The translations under genes were made by a program, and so were the position numbers. This document shows, piece after piece, positions 7,300-17,100 of a stretch of 37,603 bases of DNA. The stretch is from assembly GCA_002335385.1 (NCBI GenBank), contig DCVK01000018.1:9582-47184 (forward strand), written 5' to 3'. Position 1 is the first letter of the stretch. Each line of letters opens with the position of its first letter. The notes below the pieces were generated by a model, which had not been told where the DNA came from, searched no databases, and worked only from the letters and a program-made list of their open reading frames with translations. Source of the DNA: Candidatus Aminicenantes bacterium UBA2190 (GTDB taxonomy: Bacteria > Acidobacteriota > Aminicenantia > UBA2199).

Positions 7300-8652
7300 T
7301 TAGATCTTCAGGCTGATGCGGATGAAGGGCCCCTTTGCGCCGTCCCGGACGGCGAAATGAGCGGCGACGGGCGAGCCGCAGACCCAGATGATCCTGCCGT
7401 CTTTGTTCTCCAGGACCGGGCAGAGGGCGCGCAATGGCGCCGGCATGCCCGCGCTGCGGATCATCTCGAAAATGCGCTGCTCGTAGGGGGAATGGATCTT
7501 GCGGTACTTGTCACCGTGGCGGGCCGGGTGCAGATGCAAAGGGAAGCGCAGCCGGCTCTCGGGAACGACGATCTCGAAGTTGTCTCCCGGTTTGCGGAAG
7601 ATGGCGGTCTTTTTCACGATCAGGGCGCGGCCGATCTCCGGGATGGGCCATTTGCCGGTGCCGTTGATCTCCAGGCGATAATCACCGATGCGTACCTTCT
7701 CGGGAAAGATCCAGCCCTTGGAGAATTTCAGGTTCAGCCCGGGCAGGGAAAGCCCGCGGCCGCTCTGCACGCTGGCCAGGAAATCGGCGATGTGCTCATA
7801 GCCGACCCCCAGCAGATCGCCCTTGAGCAGGCGCAGGTACTCGCGGGCCAGGTGGCGGGCCAGGGCCGGGTGCAGTCCCGCGAACGCCTTCGCGGGAAGG
7901 ATCGAGCCCAGGCACAGCTGCTTCTTCATGATCTCCCCCGCCTGGCCCTGGAAATGATCGAACTCGTCCTGTATGAGCAGCACGGTCCGGAAGATCCTCT
8001 CCTCGATGTCGGGCTCGATCTTCCTGGCCTCGGGAAGCAGGCCGTGGCGGATGCGGTTGCGCAGGAAGTCGTGCTCCAGGTTGGTCGGGTCCTGGTACCA
8101 GGGGATGCGGTTGCGCTCCAGGTAGGCCAGGATCTCCGCCTCGGGGAAGATCAGCAGCGGGCGGATGATCTTCTTCTCCTTGTTCTGGAAGATGGCCGAC
8201 AGCCCCTGCAGGCCGCTGCCGCGGAACAACTTGATGAAGAAGGTCTCGGCCAGGTCGGAGCGGCTGTGGGCGGTGGCCACGCGCGAATTGGGGATCCGGC
8301 TCGCCAGAGCATGGAAAAAATCGTAGCGCGAGAGCGAGGCGGCATGCTCCAGGTTCAGGTTGCCTTCCTCCCGGAAGCGCTTCACGTCGCGGCCGCCGAC
8401 CTCCAATTCGATCTTGCGGGCGGCGCAGAAGTCGCGCACCCATTTCTCCTCTTCCCGGGCGTCGTCGCGCAGGCGGTGATTGAAATAAGCGGCGACCAGG
8501 CAAAAGGGGATATGCTTTTGCAGTTCCTGCAATAACAGGGCCAGGGTGACCGAGTCCTTGCCGCCGGAGAAGCCGAGGATGATGGTGTCGCCGGGGCGGA
8601 CGAGTCCGTGGTCCTGGATGTTTTTTTTGAATTGCGGGAACAGGATAGTCAT
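7300..8652 (-). CDS. tilS: tRNA(Ile)-lysidine synthase TilS
   Basis: TilS uses ATP and lysine to convert C34 of tRNA-Ile(CAU) to lysidine, changing its identity from Met to Ile; it is essential in most bacteria. The protein is about 450 aa. The PP-loop FSGGKDS is at residues 28-34, followed by AAYFNHRLRDDAREEE (family motif NHxLR), RVATAHSRSDLAETFFIKLFRGSGLQGL, and RPLL with DPTNLEHDFLRNRIRH, which are standard TilS blocks. The C-terminal part has the TilS_C region (KIHSPYEQRIFEMIRSAGMP). The ATG at 8652 follows a G-rich ribosome site (GAGGGGGG). It is 40 nt downstream of a CAT-anticodon tRNA and probably shares its promoter. Confidence 0.94.
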   Translation of the reverse strand: MTILFPQFKKNIQDHGLVRPGDTIILGFSGGKDSVTLALLLQELQKHIPFCLVAAYFNHRLRDDAREEEKWVRDFCAARKIELEVGGRDVKRFREEGNLNLEHAASLSRYDFFHALASRIPNSRVATAHSRSDLAETFFIKLFRGSGLQGLSAIFQNKEKKIIRPLLIFPEAEILAYLERNRIPWYQDPTNLEHDFLRNRIRHGLLPEARKIEPDIEERIFRTVLLIQDEFDHFQGQAGEIMKKQLCLGSILPAKAFAGLHPALARHLAREYLRLLKGDLLGVGYEHIADFLASVQSGRGLSLPGLNLKFSKGWIFPEKVRIGDYRLEINGTGKWPIPEIGRALIVKKTAIFRKPGDNFEIVVPESRLRFPLHLHPARHGDKYRKIHSPYEQRIFEMIRSAGMPAPLRALCPVLENKDGRIIWVCGSPVAAHFAVRDGAKGPFIRISLKI

Positions 8653-8692
8653 CGCCCCCCTCGGGTTTCTTCCTCTCCGGGGAGAAAACAAG

Positions 8693-8765
8693 TAGCGGCG
8701 GAGGGAATTGAACCCCCGACATAACGGATATGAGCCGTCTGCTCTACCGACTGAGCTACGCCGCC
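8693..8765 (-). tRNA. tRNA with CAT anticodon, probably elongator tRNA-Met
   Basis: A 73-nt cloverleaf can be folded on the minus strand: acceptor GGCGGCG with CGCCGCT (one G-T pair at 1-72), D-arm stem GCTC/GAGC, anticodon stem GACGG/CCGTT with loop CTCATAT, variable ATGTC, T-arm GGGGG-TTCAATT-CCCTC and discriminator A. No CCA is encoded; the next bases are CTT. The acceptor and T-arm resemble elongator tRNA-Met. A CAT anticodon also fits tRNA-Ile2, the substrate of TilS, encoded next door, so that reading stays possible. Confidence 0.93.
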
Positions 8766-8776
8766 ATCAGGAGCCA

Positions 8777-8805
8777 ATTATATCCGAAAACGGCCCAGGG
8801 CGCAA
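8777..8805 (-). promoter_or_regulatory. Predicted promoter of the tRNA-tilS unit
   Basis: On the minus strand, TTGCGC (8800-8805) is followed after exactly 17 bases by a perfect TATAAT (8777-8782). The -10 box ends 11 bases before the first base of the tRNA, as expected for a stable-RNA promoter. No separate promoter is seen between the tRNA and tilS. Confidence 0.7.
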
Positions 8806-8833
8806 TAGAAATTGTCAGATCTCTCTGACCGTG

Positions 8834-8933
8834 CTTTGGTTGAAATAGGGAAAAATGTGATTTTGTCCAAGGGATAAATGATTATCTGTTCATGCTCTTT
8901 GGATAGCATAGGGAAAAATGTGATAAAGTCCAA
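8834..8933 (+). repeat. Two 37-nt direct repeat units upstream of the RHS gene
   Basis: The units lie at 8834-8870 and 8897-8933, offset by 63 bases. Each reads CTTTGG, five variable bases, the identical 17-mer ATAGGGAAAAATGTGAT, three bases (TTT or AAA), then GTCCAA. The ends TTGG and CCAA are mutually inverted. A 10-base inverted copy of part of the first unit (ACAAAATCAC) lies at 8948-8957. They look like paired binding sites for a regulator of the RHS gene. Confidence 0.6.
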
Positions 8934-9020
8934 TAACCATTGACAAAACAAAATCACAGTGCAACAAATTTATTTCCATAATGCATTCTGGAGAGAGAAT
9001 TGGTGAGACTGGAGGGAAAC

Positions 9021-12000
9021 ATGAGGAGATTCTTAGCCGCCGGGATCGTCTTATTATTCGTTTTTGGCGTAATTCTACCCGCACAGGAAAACCCGACTGA
9101 AAGCAGCAACCTCTACGACCGCATGGGAGTTATCACTGAGCGCGGTCTGCATGGGGCGGTTCCCGAGGAAAACATCGATCTGTTCAGCGGCAGTCTGGTG
9201 CTGAAGAACCTCGACATCACTCTACCCGGTCCGAACGGATTCGACCTGAACATCTGGCGCGTCTACAACTCCAAGGTCAACACCGAGTACACGGATACGA
9301 CTTACAGCTACCCCCAGCAAGAGACCTCCTCATGGGTCGGCTACGGTTGGAGTATGCACATGGGGCGGATCCTCAATCCCGATTCTTCAAACCCGGTAAT
9401 TGAATTTCCCGACGGCCGCCAGGAAAGCACCTATCCGTGGATCCATGAAGTGGGCATCTTGATCACGCGCAATTTCCTGAAGCTGAAAAAATTCAATCCT
9501 GATTATGGTGGGCATCATACTGTTCATTTTCAGGACGGCACGGTTTGGATCTTTGGCGCTGCGGCTACATTGTGGCTGAAGGGTGCCCAGGTGCCGGTAG
9601 CCCTGGTAACCAAGATCGAAAACAGTTACGGCCATGAAATCAACATCGAATACTATCCCGGCACGTCCAAGTTGATGCAGATCACAGATGCCCTGGGACG
9701 GCTGGTGCTCTTCAATCTGGATGGCGGCGGCAACCTGGATTCCATCACTGTACCTCATGAAGATGGGACGGTTACCTATGAATACACAGTGGTTACCCCG
9801 GCGTGGGACGATACTGCTTTCTCCAAGCTGGCTGAGATGCAGCCGCCCGTTTTGAACCCGGTCACATATGGTTATGATGCAACTTCAAAAGAACTGAACC
9901 AGGTAACGACCAGCTATGGCGGAACGATCACCTACACATTTGCTGACCAGAGTTTCAAATATTTCGATGATACGATGCGTACGCGATCATTATCCAGCAA
10001 GACCATTCAATTTAGTGCAGGTAACTCCGCGACCTGGAATTATGTTTATGGTGATTACAGCGGTATCTACACACTTCTGATCAAGAATCTGGAAACGGGC
10101 CTGTTGGACAAGGAGGTCAATGGCGGTTTCGCCCTGGTGTATGGTCCCGAATCCATCGAAAGGGTCTGGTTCTTCGGCCCGCAGCCGGAAAGCGATTACG
10201 GTTGGTTGTCCGGGTTGTTGGCCATCAAGGAAATTATCAAAAAAGATGGATCGACGAGCATCGCCAATACGCAATACGTCAAGGAACCCGAACAGATCTC
10301 GACCGAGATCATTTATGTCCGGGGTCAAAGTTGGGGGCCGGCGGCGGCGGCCCTGGAAGTGGGCGGGTATCAAACGAAGATCGGCACGGCCAGCCAATAC
10401 ACGCAAATCCAGTTTACCGATCCCGCCTTGCGCAAATACGGGCTGCCTTCAGGCGTGGTTGTCGCCGCTCCATATGATATTGCCAGTCTCGGAAGCACAC
10501 AGAAGTCTTCCGTTCTGAAGTCACAGCCTGCTAAAAAAATGTTCAGCATGAGCGGCGCCGCAACCTCTCTGAAATCCACTACCCAGGAAACTGAATCTTT
10601 CACTTTGTATACTAGGTTCAGGAAAGTTCTCCAGTACGCCTTTATCGGCAATACGGATTTTGCCGAGAGAAACATGCTTTCGCTCCTGTCTATGGAAGCG
10701 ATTCTCGACCAGGAGGATACCCAGTACAAGAGCACGTTATGGGAATATTTTTCCAATGGAGCGGTCCAGAAGGTCCGCCGCTGGAAAGCCGGCGGGGTCG
10801 TGCTGGATTGGGTGTACACCTATGACGAGTCCTCAGGATATCCAACCGATATCACCATTACCATCGATCCGCCGGGCGTCGCTTCCGGGATCGAGACCCG
10901 AATCTATAGAAACGGCACTCTGGCCAGGGTGGAGAAGCCGGGGTATGTCGAATATGACCGCACGATCTATGCCGACGGGCTGATCCAGACCGAGACCAAC
11001 CAGCATGGCGGCACCATGACCTTCACCTATGACGACATCGGCCGCATCACGAATATTGCCATGCCGTCCGGATTCAATCCGATCAGCGCCTCCTGGTCGC
11101 AGAACAGCGTGGCGATTTCACGCGGCGGCAATATTCTGACCAAGTACTGGGATGGCATGGGCCGCAACCTGGGTTTCGAGGAGACCGGAGCCAGCGTGAC
11201 CCTGTATTCAAGACGGACCCTGGACGGCGAAAGCCGGGTGACCGCCGAAAGCAAAGGCGCGGTCAACAGCAATCATAAAACCGTCTTTGAGCTCAATGAG
11301 AACGGCCAGCCGCTGCAGGTGACCGACGCGACCGGCAAGTGGACCAAGTTCTCTTATGTTGACAACACCTGCACCATCATTGACATGAAAAACAACCAGA
11401 AGGTGCTGACCTACTCCCATTTGCCCGGCCTGGTGACCCGCGTTGTTCAGGAAAATACACAGACCGATTCCTACTACAAGGGCGAGAACCGGCTCTATCT
11501 GGTGGAAAGCTCGGCCGTTGGCTTGGATACGCGAACCCATTTGTATTATCAGAACGGGCTGGACCAGCTCGACCAGGAATACCATCCCGAAACCGGCACC
11601 ATCAATTACTCCTACAACGACGAGGGCAATCTGGCCAGCAAGACCTGGGGCGGCGCAACCCTTTCTTACACATACAACGCATCCAATCAATTGAAAACTG
11701 AAAGCGACGGCGAGGAGACCATCACGTTCAACTATGACGCCAACGGCCGGGTGCAGGAGATCGTTTCCAGCACCTCTCAATGGCGGCGCTATGACATCGC
11801 CTATAACACACTGGGCGCGGTGACCTCTGAAAAGCAGGCCATCGACGGCGGACTTGTCGTCGCGGACAAGACCGTAGGATATCACTACGACGGCAATGGG
11901 TTGCTGGATGAGATTACCTATCCGGATGGGAGGAAAGCGGCATATAGCAATAATACTCTGCTGCTGCCGGAAAGCCTGTCGTTCAATTCTGAAGCGAATC

Positions 12001-13724
12001 GCATCAGCGGCGTGACCTACGGGGTGAACAAGCAGCCGCTTGGATATACTTTGGGCAACGGCGCCGTGTTCGCGGCGAATTATGACTACGCGGGCCGCAT
12101 CAAGACCAGCGGGCTCAGCAACGGTGGGATCACGCTTTTGGGCACAACTTATGGCTATGATGATGTTGGCAATATAAACAGCCTGACCAACACCACGCCG
12201 GCCGCTAACGCCAGTTTCCAATATGACGCCTTCAACCGCCTGACCAAGGCCACCTATCCGGAAAAGGTCTATGATTATGAATATGATCCCTTCGGTAACA
12301 TGCTGGCGGCGCAGGAGAGCGGCGTCACGGTGTTCAACAAGACCTATACGGCGGGCAACCGCATCAGCGGCTACGGCTATGACGCTCGCGGCAACCTGAC
12401 CCAGGACGGAAGCTTCGCTCAGGTCTGGGACAAGCGCAACCGCATGAGCGAAAGCCGGACGGCGACCAATGCGTTGCTGGGCAGCTACGTCTACAATGAG
12501 CGCGGCCTGCGCGTCAAGGCCGAGCGTTCAGCGCAGTCATCAGTGCAGGTGGTGGCCCCCAACGGCGGCGAGAGCCTCTACCTGGGCGCTCTGGATACGA
12601 TCAGCTGGAACGGCATGGGGTTGGCGGGCGCTTTGGTGAAACTCGAGCTACTGGTTGGCGGCGCCGTGGCCGGGACCATCGTAGAGAACCTGCCCGGGAC
12701 GCAGACCAGCTATCAGTGGCAGGTGGGCAAGACCCTGACCGGCACAGTGAATCCGGGCACCGAATACAAGGTCCGGGTGACGGCCATTGTGCCCCCGGCG
12801 ACGTCGGGCGCGACCTATTATTTCTATGACAGCGGCGGCAAGCTGTTGGCCGAGTATGATGGCACCGGCGCCTGTGTTAAAGATTATCTCTATTTGGGCG
12901 GCAAGATGATAGGGGAGTACCAGCCGGTGACCGGTACCTATTACTACTTCGCCTCGGACCAGATAAATTCGACGCGCCTGGTGACCGATGCCGCGGGTGC
13001 AGTAGTGCACTCCGCTCAGTACGATCCCTATGGCGGACTGTACAAAACCTGGATCGACACCTATCATCCCAAACCCGGGTTCTCGGGCAAGGAGAGGGAG
13101 TTTGGGTCGGAGATGGATTATTTTGGGGCAAGATACTATGGCCACAAGCAATATAGGTTTCTATCGGTGGATCCTGAAATGAACAAAATTGAAACTATGA
13201 TCAATCCTCAGTTATGGAATTTGTATGCATATTGCCGCAATAATCCAATAACATTTTTTGATCCGAATGGAGAAGCGTCTTTTAAAGTTGATGTTACATT
13301 TAGATTTTGTTCACTACCTCCTTTTAAATTGGGAGGTACTGGGATAGATAAAAAGAATATTATTACTAATGTGACTCGAGAAAACGGAAATGTTAAAAGC
13401 CTTGAGGTTTCAGTAAAATTAGACATTGCCATAAGAGATCGGGATTCATGGCTGTGGCTACTACCAACTTCAAATATGTATCTAACTTTTTTTCATGAAT
13501 TAGGTCATTTAAATGATATTGAGAAATGGGGAAAGGATATAATTGATAAAATTGAAAAGAGGGCAATAAAAGAAAATCTTTTTGATCAAGAAATTAAATT
13601 TTCCGTTGAATCTGGCCTGGCGGAAGTGGCATCGAAGTCAATACGAAAGCGAGATGGTTTAATAAATGAGATCAAAGATTCAATTTCTACTTTAATTTTT
13701 AACTGGGAGACTATAAAAAAATGA
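9021..13724 (+). CDS. Secreted RHS-repeat protein with C-terminal HELGH metalloprotease-like tip
   Basis: A protein of 1567 aa with signal peptide (residues 1-23, ending ILPAQ). After an N-terminal RHS-associated region come many YD/RHS repeats (for example YDANGRVQEI, YDAFNRLTKATYP). An Ig-like PNGGES domain is inserted at about 1175-1257. The RHS core (about 1300-1420) includes YDPYGGLYKTW, GFSGKEREFGSEMDYFGARYY and NPITFFDPNG. The last 150 residues are a different, AT-rich tip with HELGH at 1492-1496 and acidic residues at 1530 and 1535, a zinc-protease-like arrangement. RHS shells encapsulate polymorphic C-terminal toxins, and this tip is the likely effector. The ATG at 9021 follows GGAGGG; GTG at 9003 is an alternative. 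The stop overlaps the next gene by 4 nt. Confidence 0.9.
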   Translation: MRRFLAAGIVLLFVFGVILPAQENPTESSNLYDRMGVITERGLHGAVPEENIDLFSGSLVLKNLDITLPGPNGFDLNIWRVYNSKVNTEYTDTTYSYPQQETSSWVGYGWSMHMGRILNPDSSNPVIEFPDGRQESTYPWIHEVGILITRNFLKLKKFNPDYGGHHTVHFQDGTVWIFGAAATLWLKGAQVPVALVTKIENSYGHEINIEYYPGTSKLMQITDALGRLVLFNLDGGGNLDSITVPHEDGTVTYEYTVVTPAWDDTAFSKLAEMQPPVLNPVTYGYDATSKELNQVTTSYGGTITYTFADQSFKYFDDTMRTRSLSSKTIQFSAGNSATWNYVYGDYSGIYTLLIKNLETGLLDKEVNGGFALVYGPESIERVWFFGPQPESDYGWLSGLLAIKEIIKKDGSTSIANTQYVKEPEQISTEIIYVRGQSWGPAAAALEVGGYQTKIGTASQYTQIQFTDPALRKYGLPSGVVVAAPYDIASLGSTQKSSVLKSQPAKKMFSMSGAATSLKSTTQETESFTLYTRFRKVLQYAFIGNTDFAERNMLSLLSMEAILDQEDTQYKSTLWEYFSNGAVQKVRRWKAGGVVLDWVYTYDESSGYPTDITITIDPPGVASGIETRIYRNGTLARVEKPGYVEYDRTIYADGLIQTETNQHGGTMTFTYDDIGRITNIAMPSGFNPISASWSQNSVAISRGGNILTKYWDGMGRNLGFEETGASVTLYSRRTLDGESRVTAESKGAVNSNHKTVFELNENGQPLQVTDATGKWTKFSYVDNTCTIIDMKNNQKVLTYSHLPGLVTRVVQENTQTDSYYKGENRLYLVESSAVGLDTRTHLYYQNGLDQLDQEYHPETGTINYSYNDEGNLASKTWGGATLSYTYNASNQLKTESDGEETITFNYDANGRVQEIVSSTSQWRRYDIAYNTLGAVTSEKQAIDGGLVVADKTVGYHYDGNGLLDEITYPDGRKAAYSNNTLLLPESLSFNSEANRISGVTYGVNKQPLGYTLGNGAVFAANYDYAGRIKTSGLSNGGITLLGTTYGYDDVGNINSLTNTTPAANASFQYDAFNRLTKATYPEKVYDYEYDPFGNMLAAQESGVTVFNKTYTAGNRISGYGYDARGNLTQDGSFAQVWDKRNRMSESRTATNALLGSYVYNERGLRVKAERSAQSSVQVVAPNGGESLYLGALDTISWNGMGLAGALVKLELLVGGAVAGTIVENLPGTQTSYQWQVGKTLTGTVNPGTEYKVRVTAIVPPATSGATYYFYDSGGKLLAEYDGTGACVKDYLYLGGKMIGEYQPVTGTYYYFASDQINSTRLVTDAAGAVVHSAQYDPYGGLYKTWIDTYHPKPGFSGKEREFGSEMDYFGARYYGHKQYRFLSVDPEMNKIETMINPQLWNLYAYCRNNPITFFDPNGEASFKVDVTFRFCSLPPFKLGGTGIDKKNIITNVTRENGNVKSLEVSVKLDIAIRDRDSWLWLLPTSNMYLTFFHELGHLNDIEKWGKDIIDKIEKRAIKENLFDQEIKFSVESGLAEVASKSIRKRDGLINEIKDSISTLIFNWETIKK
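12541..12795 (+). other. Ig-like PNGGE domain inserted in the RHS protein
   Basis: About 83 residues starting VQVVAPNGGESLYLG, containing ISWNG and ending YKVRVTAIVPP, match the Ser/Thr-rich Kre9/Knh-like Ig domain repeated in the 2448-aa protein downstream. It interrupts an RHS repeat: the flanking pieces (YNERGLRVKAERSAQ and SGATYYFYDSGGKLLAEYDG) are contiguous in ordinary RHS proteins. Confidence 0.75.
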
Positions 13725-14110
13725 AAAAAATAAAAACAAAATTCGTTTTTATATTAGTTTTGATTATTCAATTATTTTTAATCATTACGTTGTTAATTAA
13801 ATTGGATAATATTTCTTTTGAAAAAAAACTACTATTTAATAAACTGATAATTTATTCAAAAATTGAAAAAGGAATGAGTAGAGTGATGATTGAGGAACGA
13901 CTTGGCAAGCCAGATAGTGCAGTATTCGTTGAGCGTGGAAATAAAGGCAATAAAGAGTTTTCTTATTTTTTTGGAAAAATTCCAATAAATATTAATAAAA
14001 TTATTATATGCAGATATTATTGGGGCTTACTAAAACAATCAGAAAACTTCTTTATTTATGATGATTATAATGATGAGAGCAAGTTAATTTACTTCGCCGA
14101 ATTGCTTTAA
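13721..14110 (+). CDS. Membrane-anchored small protein, candidate immunity partner of the RHS tip
   Basis: A 129-aa protein starting with the ATGA overlap of the RHS stop, which indicates translational coupling. It has one membrane helix (about residues 8-27) after a KKIKTK start, so the rest likely faces the periplasm. Residues 46-66 contain KIEKGMSRVMIEERLGKPDS, resembling the SmpA/BamE-type pattern (GMS...V...LGKP). Base composition is as AT-rich as the RHS tip and unlike the genes on either side. Position, overlap and composition suggest an immunity protein for the tip, but no known immunity family is recognised; it could be an unrelated hitchhiker. Confidence 0.75.
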   Translation: MKKIKTKFVFILVLIIQLFLIITLLIKLDNISFEKKLLFNKLIIYSKIEKGMSRVMIEERLGKPDSAVFVERGNKGNKEFSYFFGKIPININKIIICRYYWGLLKQSENFFIYDDYNDESKLIYFAELL

Positions 14111-14131
14111 ATTAATAATTGGGGGGGACGC

Positions 14132-17100
14132 ATGAAAAGTAAAAAACTGCTGCTTTTGCTGCTGGTTTTGGCAATGACCTGGTCGAGCCAAATGGCTATG
14201 GCCCAGACGGTTGTCTACGACGACAGCGACGGCCCTTTCACGATCCTGGCCCAGATGGTAACCGTGCTCACCCCCAACGGCGGCGAGAACTGGAACGGCG
14301 GCGAGGCCCACGACATCATTTGGAGCCTGGACGCGTCGGTCACCCATGTCAATATTGATTATTCAATTAACGGCGGATACGACTGGACTCCTGTGGCGGC
14401 CAGCATCGCCAATACTGGTTCCTATACGTGGACTGTGCCCGATACGCCATCATTGAACTGTCTGGTGCGCGTCAGCGCCGCAGGCAATGCCGGGAACAAT
14501 GATATCAGCAATGAAGTCTTTTACATATCAGCTTCCTCTTTGGAAAGCATTACGGTTCCGAATAGGCCTTCCGGTCCAAATTTCGGCGTTATAAATGCAA
14601 GTTACAGTTTCGTTACCGGAGGAGCCACATCCAGTTTGTGGCACGATATCCAATATAAATTTGACTGGGGCGACGGCACGGACTCGGGCTGGCTGGAGGC
14701 TGGAGCGACTTTGTCTTCACATAACTGGTCTTCGGTCGGAAACTATAGCATTAGAGCCATGGCCCGCTGTGCCATTCATACTGGCTTGGAATCTCCTTGG
14801 TCAGAGACCTTTACTATCATCATATCCGACAATAGTACACCTGTCTTACTATGGAATACCTTTCTGGGCAATGAAGCTTTAAATGAGGGATATGCGATTG
14901 CTAGTGATGGCAATAGAAATATTTATGTAACAGGGAAAAGTAGTTCCACATGGGGTAGCCCATTGTTTCCTTTTGCAGGTGGAGAGGACGCATTTGTAGC
15001 CAAGCTCAACGCCAATGGGGAAATGCAGTGGCACACTTTTCTAGGTGGAAGTGGCAATGATATCAGCACTGGTATTGCCCTGGACATTAATGGCAATATC
15101 GTCGTAACAGGAACATCATATGCCGCCTGGGGAAGTCCGCTCAGAGCGTTTTCGGGTTCCGTTGGTACACCCGATGCCTTTGTGGCCAAGCTTGATGCCA
15201 GTGGGACGCGGTTGTGGCATACTTTTCTGGGTGGATCTAAGTGGGATTGCGGGATCAGCATCACTATTGATGGCAGCAATAATATTTTAATGACGGGATT
15301 CGGATACTCCTCATGGGGCAGTCCGATTAATCCTCATAGTACCTATGCGGAAAGCAATGATGGCGTACTAGTCAAGCTAAACACCGATGGATCCATACAG
15401 TGGCTCACCTTTTTTGGCGCGATCGGCGCCGAAAAGACGACCTGCATTGCCCTGGACAACAATGGCAATATTGTAATTTCAGGATATTCGGATTCTAACT
15501 GGGGCGCTCCCTGGGGTAATCCGTTGAAAGCATATTCCGGCGGGGAAACCGATGCCTTTTTGGTCAAGTTCAATGCCGACGGAGCAGGGTTATGGCACAC
15601 GTTCCTGGGCGGTGGTAAGTATGACAAGGCAAGCGACGTCGACGTTGATAATAGCGGGAATATTTTTGTAACAGGATATTCCACTTTTACTTGGGGTAGC
15701 CCATTAATCCCCTATAGTGCCGGCAGCGATGGCTTCCTGGCCAAGTTGAACACCAATGGAGCATTGCAATGGAACACATTTGTGGGCGGGAGCGGCGCCG
15801 ACTCTGAAACCGGCATTATTATAGACGGCAATGGCTGCGCCATGCTTATGGGATCAAGTGATGCCACCTGGGGAAACCCGATCATGCCTCATAATGGCGG
15901 GAATGATACTTATTTGGTCAAATTTGATATTAGCGGCAATAGACAGTGGAACACCTTCATTGGAGGGACTGGCGCTGATTATGGGGGAGGCATTTTACTT
16001 GACAGTGGAGGGAATGCGGTGGTAGCAGGCTGGAGCGATTCCACCTGGGGCAGCCCGATTAGTCCCTTCAGTGGAAACTATGATGTTTTTGTGGCCAAGC
16101 TGGGTTTCATTACGGAAGATTTAACCGTCACCTCTCCTAACGGCGGCGAGAACTGGAATTGCGACGAAACACGGAATATCACCTGGATTCAGGACGGATC
16201 AATCACCAGCGTCAATATCGACTATTCGATCAACGGCGGATCCGATTGGACCCCGATCGCGGCCAATATAACCAATAGCAGCTCCTTCGCCTGGATCGTG
16301 CCCAACTTCCCTTCACTGGACTGCCTGATACGCGTCAGCGCAGTTAGCGACGCCGCCAACTATGACATAAGCGATGCGGTATTTTTCATTTCAGCCTCCT
16401 CATTAGAAAATGTCACAACTCCAACACAACCTACCGGCCCGAATATTGGTACGACGATTACCAACTACAGTTTTTCAAGCGGCGGGGCAACATCCAGCTT
16501 GGGGCATAATGTCCAGTACAAGTTTGAATGGGGTGACGGAACCGATTCAGACTGGCTCGAAGTGGGAACGACCAGCGCCGATCATGCCTGGACTGCCAGC
16601 GGCACTTACCAGGTACGGGCCATGGCCCGCTGCGCCACGCACACCAGCGTGGAATCGCCCTGGTCAGAAGCGTTCACCGTCACTATATCCGATTCCAGCA
16701 CTCCGGTTTTGCTTTGGAACACTTTTCTGGGCGGAAGCAAATCTGATAAAGGACAGACTATCGCTATTGACAACAGTGGAAACATTTATTTAATTGGAAC
16801 CGGTTCTTCCACTTGGGGCATTCCGTTGTGTCCATGGGTCGGTCTCACCGATGCTTTTGTAGCCAAGTTCAATGCCGACGGAGTTTTATTGTGGCATACT
16901 TTCCTTGGTAATTTCAGTTCCGATAATGGGTATGGAATTTGCTTCGACCTAGATAACAATGTTTATATTACAGGAATAAGTTCTATGACCTGGGGCAATC
17001 CTCTTAGTCCTCATTCGACCAGTGGCGATGATTCATTTGTAGCCAAACTCAATACTTACGGGGAATTGCAATGGAATACATTTGTTGGCAGAACCCCATA

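Noticed and set aside
8834..8933. CRISPR-like spacing (37-nt units, 26-nt spacer)
   Set aside because: There are only two copies, with several mismatches, no cas genes in the window, and a position typical of regulator sites.
13721..14110. A lipoprotein assignment for the 129-aa protein
   Set aside because: No cysteine follows the hydrophobic segment, so it is more likely an N-terminally anchored membrane protein.
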